From contig JAJYJN010000026.1 in assembly GCA_021789455.1 (NCBI GenBank), forward strand, positions 1 to 15,253: a DNA stretch of 15,253 nucleotides, written 5' to 3'. Shown piece after piece: positions 11,608-15,253 of the stretch; positions within the stretch are counted from its first letter, which is position 1; every line of letters begins with the position of its first letter. The notes under the pieces were generated by a model. That model saw nothing but the letters and a program-made list of their open reading frames with translations. It was not told the origin of the DNA and made no database searches. The translations under genes and the position numbers were made by a program. This DNA is from a bacterium (lineage in GTDB: Bacteria > SZUA-79 > Acidulodesulfobacterales > Acidulodesulfobacteraceae).

Positions 11608-11634
11608 ATTATATTTTAATTTATTTAACTTCAA
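11608..11634 (-). promoter_or_regulatory. Candidate weak internal promoter before rpoB
   Basis: A perfect TATAAT (complement of 11608-11613) in the rplL-rpoB spacer is preceded at 15 nt by TTGAAG (complement of 11629-11634), which matches four of six -35 positions and overlaps the last codons of rplL. The 15-nt spacing is short of the optimum 17, and TATAAT arises easily in AT-rich spacers, so this is only a candidate for extra rpoBC transcription. Confidence 0.25.
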
Positions 11635-12010
11635 CGGTAGCGCCGACTTCTTCCAGTTTTGCTTTCATTTTCTGTGCATCTTCTTTATTGACGCCCGTTT
11701 TTAAAGGTTTAGGAGCTCCGTCGACTAAATCTTTAGCTTCTTTTAATCCTAAACTTGTAAGCTCCCTGACCACTTTAATAACCTGAATTTTATTTGCGCC
11801 GGCATTTGCAAGAACAACGTCGAATTCCGTTTTTTCTTCTGCTTGAGCAGGTGCCGCTGCTGCCCCGGCACCGCCTCCGGCAGGAGCCGCCATCGCAAAC
11901 TGGTCGGCCTTGACGCCGAATTTTTCTTCTATTGCTTTTATTAATTCGTTCAATTCGATTATTGAAACATTTTCTATGTAGCCTAAAACATCTTCTTTCG
12001 TTATAGCCAT
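11621..12010 (-). CDS. rplL: 50S ribosomal protein L7/L12
   Basis: L7/L12 is the multicopy stalk protein that recruits and stimulates the translational GTPases, including EF-G and EF-Tu encoded at the edges of this window. The 129-residue product shows the three family parts: an N-terminal dimerisation domain that docks on L10 (about 1-38), a flexible Ala/Gly/Pro hinge (about 39-58) and the C-terminal domain (about 60-129), with the factor-binding helices around [20 protein letters not shown] (74-93) and [10 protein letters not shown]. The ATG has GGAGG at 12018-12022 with a 7-nt spacer, the best-placed Shine-Dalgarno in this part of the cluster, fitting the need to make several L12 copies per L10. 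It follows rplJ by 65 nt. Confidence 0.98.
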   Translation of the reverse strand: MAITKEDVLGYIENVSIIELNELIKAIEEKFGVKADQFAMAAPAGGGAGAAAAPAQAEEKTEFDVVLANAGANKIQVIKVVRELTSLGLKEAKDLVDGAPKPLKTGVNKEDAQKMKAKLEEVGATVEVK

Positions 12011-12033
12011 TATTTTTCCTCCGATAATTATTA

Positions 12034-12057
12034 AAATAAAAGTTTAAAAACTTATTT
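12034..12057 (-). other. AT-only inverted repeat in the rplJ-rplL spacer
   Basis: On the coding strand AAATAAGTTT is followed after two nucleotides by AAACTTTTATTT, giving up to ten base pairs, nine of them A-T, with a two-nt bulge and a very tight loop. A U-rich run follows, so it resembles a weak terminator, but stability must be low and the region may simply be AT-rich. Any effect on the L10:L12 ratio is speculation. Confidence 0.25.
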
Positions 12058-12075
12058 GATTAATTTAAATTTGGC

Positions 12076-12594
12076 CTATGCGGCAGATTTTGCAGCTTCT
12101 ACGGCCTTAAGCGTTCTGATTAATTTTATTACAGGCGACCTTAAGGTGAAAACCAAACGGATTTCAGGCGATTTAATAACAGACATAAATCTCGCGATTA
12201 AGACATCCTTGGAAGGCAATGTAGCAAGCGTAACTATTGCGCCTTTATCAAGAATCGTTTGATAATAGCCGGCTTTAATCTCGATGTTGTCCGAGTTTTC
12301 CTGCGCAAACTTCGACAGCACCTTTGAAGCCGCAAGCGGGTCGTTAGTAAATACTAAGAAATTAGGCCCGTCCAAAAATTCCGAAAGCGGTTCGGCATGA
12401 GTCTTTTTAAAGGCGATTTTACTCAACGTATTCTTAAAAACTTTGAGTAAAGCTCCGGTACCGCGCATTTGCCTTCTTAAAAGACTGAATTTTTCCACGG
12501 TTAATCCTTGATACCTGCTTATAAAAACAGCCTGATTTGATTCAAGGTTGTGTTTCAAAGATTCAATCTCTTGATTCTTCCTATCTTTTTTCAA
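12076..12594 (-). CDS. rplJ: 50S ribosomal protein L10 (TTG start)
   Basis: L10 anchors the L12 dimers to 23S rRNA at the stalk base, and in characterised bacteria the L10-L12 complex represses its own mRNA. The 172-residue product (E. coli 165) has the family segments RYQGLTVEKFSLLRRQMRG (about 27-45), VFKNTLSKIAF and a C-terminal helical tail ending KAVEAAKSAA, where L12 dimers bind. The start is TTG at 12592-12594, chosen because it gives the expected N-terminus; no in-frame ATG exists before residue 43. A purine-rich site with AAGGAGG at 12606-12612 lies 11 nt upstream. The 156-nt gap after rplA holds a structured leader. The number of L12 dimers bound cannot be judged by eye. Confidence 0.96.
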   Translation of the reverse strand: MKKDRKNQEIESLKHNLESNQAVFISRYQGLTVEKFSLLRRQMRGTGALLKVFKNTLSKIAFKKTHAEPLSEFLDGPNFLVFTNDPLAASKVLSKFAQENSDNIEIKAGYYQTILDKGAIVTLATLPSKDVLIARFMSVIKSPEIRLVFTLRSPVIKLIRTLKAVEAAKSAA

Positions 12595-12626
12595 TTTTCT
12601 TCTCCCCTCCTTTCTTTTAAATTTTT

Positions 12627-12733
12627 TCTAATACGTCAACAAAAAATCAAGAGCGATTTAAAAGAAAATCAGGTCAATAAAGCTCTTTTGTCTGGGCGGG
12701 ATTTATAAACCTGCCGTCATTGACGATATTAAA
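12627..12733 (-). promoter_or_regulatory. Probable L10 autoregulatory leader
   Basis: The RNA upstream of rplJ can close into one domain. The 5' strand 12730-12720 (AAUAUCGUCAA) pairs with 12639-12630 (UUGACGUAUU) over ten base pairs with one bulged U (12726); three more pairs, one a G-U, extend it to 12733/12627. Inside are hairpin A, 12715-12710 with 12700-12695 (GGCAGG/CCCGCC, one mismatch), and hairpin B, 12687-12682 with 12654-12649 (AAGAGC/GCUCUU), whose upper part may pair as UUUA/UAAA or as GAUUU/AAAUC. Position, immediately before rplJ, and the closed multi-branch form fit the known leader at which L10 bound to L12 represses rplJL. The family assignment is by position and fold, not by a covariance-model match. 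Confidence 0.7.
12641..12687 (-). terminator. Terminator-like hairpin (possible attenuator) in rplJ leader
   Basis: Hairpin B of the leader (AAGAGC pairing with GCUCUU, upper stem extended by A-U pairs) is followed by GA and then six U residues (complement of 12641-12646). This is the shape of an intrinsic terminator, though the stem has only three G-C pairs. It could let the leader act through transcription attenuation, but the same hairpin is also an integral arm of the putative L10-binding domain. Confidence 0.35.
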
Positions 12734-12750
12734 TTTTTATTTATTATTTT

Positions 12751-13458
12751 TTATATCAAATTATTTCTTAATTTGAGAGTATCTATGCTTACGCCTAAGC
12801 CCATGGTAGAAGATAACGAAACCTTTTTGACATATACGCCCTTGCTTGAAGCAGGTTTTAATCTGTTAACGATTTCAAGAAGCGCTATTAAATTTTCTTT
12901 AAGCTTGGACGAACCGAAAGAAACCTTGCCTATAGAAGCCTGCAAAATTCCGTTTTTCTCCGCTTTAAATTCTATTTTGCCTTCTTTAAGCTCCTTTACT
13001 ATTTTGCCGACGTCAAAAGTAACGGTGCCGACTTTAGGATTAGGCATTAAACCTCTGGGACCCAGTATTTTTCCGAGTTTGCCTACGCTTGCCATAATAT
13101 CCGGCGTAGCAACGACTCTGTTAAAATCCATAAACCCCTGCTGCACTTTTGTTATCATATCTTCCTGCCCGACATAATCGGCTCCGGCGGCAAGCGCTTC
13201 CCTCTCTTTTTCTCCTTTTGCAAAAACAAGAATCTTAACCGTTTTGCCTGTTCCGTGAGGCAGTAAAACCGACCCTCTAACCTGCTGGTCGTTTTTTTTA
13301 ACGTCTATCCCTAGATTTATAGCAACATCGACCGACTCATCGAATTTTACGTGATGGGAATCGACCACGATCTTTAATGCATCTTCCAATGCGAAATGCT
13401 TATTTTCAATTTCGGCTTTTTTTAATGCATCGATATATTTTTTTCCTCTTTTTTTCAT
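12751..13458 (-). CDS. rplA: 50S ribosomal protein L1
   Basis: L1 forms the mobile stalk at the ribosomal E site and helps release deacylated tRNA; in E. coli it also represses the rplKA mRNA. The product has 235 residues, normal for the family. The RNA-binding signature GKLGKILGPRGLMPNPKVGT is at residues 126-145, and the N-terminal KRGKKY and the C-terminal SSTMGLGVSIDT near 216-227 are typical. The ATG is preceded by AAGGAG at 13470-13475, 11 nt upstream. The gap after rplK is only 23 nt, so the two are co-translated. The spacers before rplK (36 nt) and rplA (23 nt) are too short to hold an obvious mimic of the rRNA L1 site; where L1 acts, if it does, is unclear. Confidence 0.98.
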   Translation of the reverse strand: MKKRGKKYIDALKKAEIENKHFALEDALKIVVDSHHVKFDESVDVAINLGIDVKKNDQQVRGSVLLPHGTGKTVKILVFAKGEKEREALAAGADYVGQEDMITKVQQGFMDFNRVVATPDIMASVGKLGKILGPRGLMPNPKVGTVTFDVGKIVKELKEGKIEFKAEKNGILQASIGKVSFGSSKLKENLIALLEIVNRLKPASSKGVYVKKVSLSSTMGLGVSIDTLKLRNNLI

Positions 13459-13481
13459 ACCGGTATCGTCTCCTTTAATAT

Positions 13482-13910
13482 TTAATCGGTTATATCTATG
13501 CCCATGCTTCTCGCTGTTCCTTCGATGATTTTCATTGCCGGAGCAATTTCGTTTGCATTAAGGTCGGGCATTTTAATTTTTGCTATTTCCATAACTTTTG
13601 ACCTGTTTAAGACGGCAACTTTATTTTTATTAGGCTCTTTAGAACCTTTTTCTATGCCGGCCGCCTGTTTAAGCATCACGGATGCGGGCGGAGTTTTTAA
13701 AATAAAATCGAATGACCTGTCTGCATAAACCGTTAGCACGACCGGTATTACCGTTCCTTCCTGGGATTTAGTTCTTTCGTTGAACTGTTTGCAGAACTCC
13801 ATTATATTTACGCCGTGCTGGCCGAGTGCGGGGCCGACGGGCGGAGCCGGATTAGCTTTGCCTCCAACGATTTGCAATTTTACCATAGCCTGAATTTTTT
13901 TTACCGCCAT
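13482..13910 (-). CDS. rplK: 50S ribosomal protein L11
   Basis: L11 binds the GTPase-associated centre of 23S rRNA and is needed for RelA activation and thiopeptide sensitivity. The 142-residue product is the standard size. The N-terminal domain carries [20 protein letters not shown] (about 11-30) followed by [14 protein letters not shown], with the prolines that shape the factor-binding face; the C-terminal RNA-binding domain ends [10 protein letters not shown]. The ATG is served by GAGG (13920-13923) within AGAGGA. It lies 36 nt after nusG, and the nusG-rplK-rplA order is the widely conserved arrangement. Nothing is missing or unusual. Confidence 0.98.
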   Translation of the reverse strand: MAVKKIQAMVKLQIVGGKANPAPPVGPALGQHGVNIMEFCKQFNERTKSQEGTVIPVVLTVYADRSFDFILKTPPASVMLKQAAGIEKGSKEPNKNKVAVLNRSKVMEIAKIKMPDLNANEIAPAMKIIEGTARSMGIDITD

Positions 13911-13946
13911 AATATTTGTCCTCTTGTTTATTTTCCGTTAATAATG

Positions 13947-14582
13947 TTAATTTCTCTCCACTTGAGTAAAGTCTAATTCCACCGGGGTAGCCCTGCCGAA
14001 TATGGAAACAAGGACTTCGAGTTTGCTCTTATCAGGTTTTATTTCGTTAATTACGCCGTTAAAACCGGAGAACGGGCCTTCGGTGATTTTAACGCTGTCC
14101 CCCTTGGAAAATTCTATCTTTGCTTTTGGCCTCTTAACGCCTTCGGTTATTTGAGCCACTATCTTTTCCATTTCCGATTCGTCGACCGGCATAGGATTTA
14201 ACTGGTCTCCTACAAATCCGGTAACTTTAGGGGTCGCCTTAAGCAAGTGCCATGAATCCGTATTTACGTTCATTTTCACGAAAATATAACCGGGGAAAAA
14301 TTTTCTTTTAACTTTTTTCTTCCCTCCCTTTGCGGTTTTTTCGATAATATCTTCTTTGGGAACTATTATGTCGCCGAAATATTTCTTGAAACCGCTCGAA
14401 GCGATTCTTTCTTCCAGCGCAAGTTTGACGTTATCCTCAAAACCGGAATAAGTATGGACGGCATACCATTTTTTAGGAATTTCGTCTATTTCGACGTAAT
14501 TTGCTCCGCCGGTATCTTCCGCACTCATTTCTAAACCGGATTCTATATTTTCTTCCGTTTTTCTTTGTTCTTCTTTGCTCAT
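13947..14582 (-). CDS. nusG: Transcription elongation/antitermination factor NusG
   Basis: NusG binds the RNA polymerase clamp, spanning beta and beta-prime, through its NGN domain, and couples to Rho or ribosomal S10 through its KOW domain. Of 211 residues, the NGN domain starts at KKWYAVHTYSGFED (37-50) and includes RKFFPGYIFVKM (93-104); the KOW domain is at about 158-211 with GDSVKITEGPFSGFNGVI (161-178). Relative to E. coli (181 aa) there are about 30 extra N-terminal residues, acidic (11 D/E against 3 K/R in residues 1-36). The ATG at 14582 has no Shine-Dalgarno; the 31 nt from the secE stop are almost only A and T, with an in-frame stop just upstream. Met19 is an alternative start, also without a clear site. 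Function is certain, start less so. Confidence 0.96.
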   Translation of the reverse strand: MSKEEQRKTEENIESGLEMSAEDTGGANYVEIDEIPKKWYAVHTYSGFEDNVKLALEERIASSGFKKYFGDIIVPKEDIIEKTAKGGKKKVKRKFFPGYIFVKMNVNTDSWHLLKATPKVTGFVGDQLNPMPVDESEMEKIVAQITEGVKRPKAKIEFSKGDSVKITEGPFSGFNGVINEIKPDKSKLEVLVSIFGRATPVELDFTQVERN

Positions 14583-14613
14583 TTATTTATTTTATTTTTA
14601 AATTTAATTTATG

Positions 14614-14859
14614 CTAAATTTGAAAAAAATACGAAAATATTTTGGAAAAAAATACGTCTATAAGACCAAGAAAGGCGGTAACGAGCACTATAAAAATGAC
14701 GACGACATAAGTCGTTTTAGTCGCTTTATCCTTTTCCGGCCATACTATTTTACCGAGTTCGGCCCTAACCTCGTACAAATATTGCTTTGTTTTTTTTATA
14801 AAATCCGAAACAGGATTGCTCTTCATTTTTAATATTCCCGTATTGATATTTTCTCTCAT
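14614..14859 (-). CDS. secE: Preprotein translocase subunit SecE
   Basis: SecE is the small essential clamp of the SecYEG protein-conducting channel in the inner membrane. The 81-residue product has the amphipathic region and hinge motif VRAELGKIVWPEKDKATKTT (31-50), followed by one membrane span at about 51-72 (YVVVIFIVLVTAFLGLIDVF). This is the short single-span form, not the three-span E. coli form. The ATG at 14859 lies only 16 nt from the mature 3' end of tRNA-Trp, with no Shine-Dalgarno between. Met12 would give a 70-residue protein starting MKSNPVSDF, closer to many short SecE proteins, with a weak GGGA upstream. I keep the longer start but it is uncertain. The secE-nusG pairing is conserved. 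Confidence 0.93.
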   Translation of the reverse strand: MRENINTGILKMKSNPVSDFIKKTKQYLYEVRAELGKIVWPEKDKATKTTYVVVIFIVLVTAFLGLIDVFFSKIFSYFFQI

Positions 14860-14875
14860 TAAATTATATGCATAC

Positions 14876-14952
14876 TGGCAGGCCAGGAGGGATTCGAACC
14901 CCCAACACTCGGATTTGGAGTCCGATGCTCTAGCCGTTGGAGCTACTGGCCT
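14876..14952 (-). tRNA. trnW: tRNA-Trp (anticodon CCA)
   Basis: A complete cloverleaf of 77 nt including an encoded CCA end. The acceptor stem is AGGCCAG/CTGGCCT, the D arm is GCTCCAACGGCTAGAGC, the anticodon stem is TCGGA/TCCGA around loop CTCCAAA with anticodon CCA, the variable loop is GTGTT, and the T arm carries GGTTCGAATCC. The discriminator base is G, as expected for bacterial tRNA-Trp. It lies 15 nt after rpmG and 16 nt before secE, so it is probably cut from a polycistronic transcript; processing would leave secE with a very short 5' leader. Confidence 0.98.
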
Positions 14953-14967
14953 ATTATTTTAAAATTT

Positions 14968-15117
14968 TTATTTTGTTTCCTTGTGCTCCGTATGTGTTTT
15001 GCAAAATTTGCAATATTTTTTTACGGATAATTTTTCCGAAGAAAGTTTTTTGTTTTTTGTAGTAGTATAGTTTCTTTGCTTGCATTCGCCGCATGCCAGC
15101 GTTATTATCTCTCTCAT
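14968..15117 (-). CDS. rpmG: 50S ribosomal protein L33 (zinc-ribbon form)
   Basis: L33 is a small 50S protein near the E site. I translated this 49-codon frame directly: it begins [20 protein letters not shown] and ends HTEHKETK. The four cysteines C9, C12, C36 and C39 form two CxxC pairs, so this is the zinc-binding (C+) type of L33; the segment [10 protein letters not shown] is the family core. The ATG follows a purine stretch with GGGG about 13 nt upstream, a weak ribosome-binding site. It lies between tuf and tRNA-Trp, the common bacterial order tuf-rpmG-trnW-secE-nusG. Some bacteria carry a second, cysteine-free L33 that replaces the zinc form under zinc limitation; whether this one does cannot be seen here. 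Confidence 0.95.
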   Translation of the reverse strand: MREIITLACGECKQRNYTTTKNKKLSSEKLSVKKYCKFCKTHTEHKETK

Positions 15118-15142
15118 TGTTTATATTATTTCCCCTTTTTAA

Positions 15143-15162
15143 GGACGGAATTAATTCCGTCC
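15143..15162. repeat. Perfect 20-nt palindrome in the tuf-rpmG spacer
   Basis: GGACGGAATTAATTCCGTCC is its own reverse complement and can form an 8-bp stem with a UUAA loop, extendable by two G-U pairs on the transcript. On the minus-strand transcript it is followed by UUAAAAAGGGG, so there is no U tract and it is not a canonical intrinsic terminator. It could be an inefficient terminator, a 3' stabiliser for tuf mRNA or a processing site upstream of rpmG. Confidence 0.7.
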
Positions 15163-15188
15163 CCGTTCTATTGTTAATTCCGTTCTAT
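15163..15188. repeat. Short direct repeat next to the palindrome
   Basis: CCGTTCTAT occurs at 15163-15171 and again at 15180-15188, a 17-nt period. TTAATTCCGT, which forms half of the neighbouring palindrome (15151-15160), recurs at 15174-15183. The spacer just downstream of the tuf stop thus looks like a partial duplication of a short unit. Meaning unknown. Confidence 0.6.
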
Positions 15189-15189
15189 A

Positions 15190-15253
15190 TTACTCTATGA
15201 CCTCTGTTATAACGCCTGCTCCGACGGTGTGTCCGCCTTCCCTTATCGCAAAC
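15190..15253 (-). CDS. tuf: Elongation factor Tu, 3' end only (first tuf copy)
   Basis: Only the last 20 codons and the TAA stop are visible; the gene runs off the right edge. The residues FAIREGGHTVGAGVITEVIE are the C-terminus of EF-Tu domain III, where HTVGAG is nearly invariant. It is the tufB-position gene ahead of rpmG, tRNA-Trp and secE. With the tuf start at the left edge, the two copies are in the same orientation about 15 kb apart. Confidence 0.96.
   Translation of the reverse strand, partial: FAIREGGHTVGAGVITEVIE

Noticed and set aside
12634..12639. TTGACG in the rplJ leader as a -35 box
   Set aside because: No -10-like hexamer lies 16-18 nt downstream (the sequence is AAGAAA); the hexamer is better explained as the 3' strand of the leader closing stem.
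12773..13177. 134-codon open frame on the plus strand
   Set aside because: It is the antisense shadow of rplA, which is unmistakable on the minus strand. The product resembles no family I know and has no ribosome-binding site context.
13911..13946. L1 regulatory site ahead of rplK
   Set aside because: The 36-nt gap is AT-rich and shows no stem-loop resembling the rRNA L1 site.
14863..14868. TATAAT on the minus strand between tRNA-Trp and secE
   Set aside because: The expected -35 position falls inside the tRNA T and acceptor arms and reads nothing like TTGACA; a start there would be leaderless at secE. Probably chance in an AT-rich gap.
15143..15162. Palindrome as the tuf terminator
   Set aside because: Neither strand has a U tract after the stem, so I list it as a repeat rather than a terminator.
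1..15253. Novel system, mobile element, CRISPR or toxin-antitoxin
   Set aside because: All genes are core transcription, translation or export genes in a widely conserved order, the gaps are short, and no foreign gene or repeat array is present.

Overview
The window is a core informational locus of a bacterium. All recognisable genes lie on the minus strand, so transcription runs from high to low coordinates. In transcription order they are: tuf (3' end only), rpmG, tRNA-Trp, secE, nusG, rplK, rplA, rplJ, rplL, rpoB, rpoC, rpsL, rpsG, fusA and a second tuf (5' end only). This joins the classical secE-nusG / rplKAJL-rpoBC cluster to the str operon, with an EF-Tu gene at each end. I see no mobile element, CRISPR array, phage gene or foreign-looking gene. 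This is conserved chromosomal backbone, not a new accessory system.

The organism is probably a Gram-negative, moderately AT-rich bacterium. RpoB (1388 aa) and RpoC (1401 aa) align end to end with proteobacterial subunits and RpoC carries the long insertion after the trigger-loop start. The gene order with tRNA-Trp and rpmG next to secE, and the short single-span SecE, fit a deltaproteobacterium-like lineage. That placement is inference from recalled homologues, not a search.

Layout, right to left: 15190-15253 tuf C-terminus; 15118-15189 a spacer with a perfect palindrome and short repeats; 14968-15117 rpmG (ribosomal protein L33, too short for ordinary ORF calling); 14876-14952 tRNA-Trp; 13947-14859 secE and nusG (protein export and transcription elongation); 12751-13910 rplK and rplA (L11, L1); 12595-12750 a structured leader that looks like an L10 autoregulatory leader; 11621-12594 rplJ and rplL (the ribosomal stalk); 3210-11571 rpoB and rpoC, overlapping by 11 nt; 3101-3209 a spacer with a near-consensus sigma70-type promoter; 107-3100 rpsL, rpsG and fusA; 1-86 the start of the second tuf.

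The genes make the decoding and GTPase centres of the ribosome (S12, S7, L11, L1, the L10/L12 stalk), the factors that work on it (EF-G, EF-Tu), the two large RNA polymerase subunits and NusG. The points worth a second look are regulatory or concern start sites: the L10 leader with a terminator-like hairpin, the strong rpsL promoter, acidic N-terminal extensions on both RpoC and NusG, missing Shine-Dalgarno sites before secE and nusG, three non-ATG starts, and the paired tuf genes bracketing about 15 kb. No stretch over 300 bases lacks a gene.
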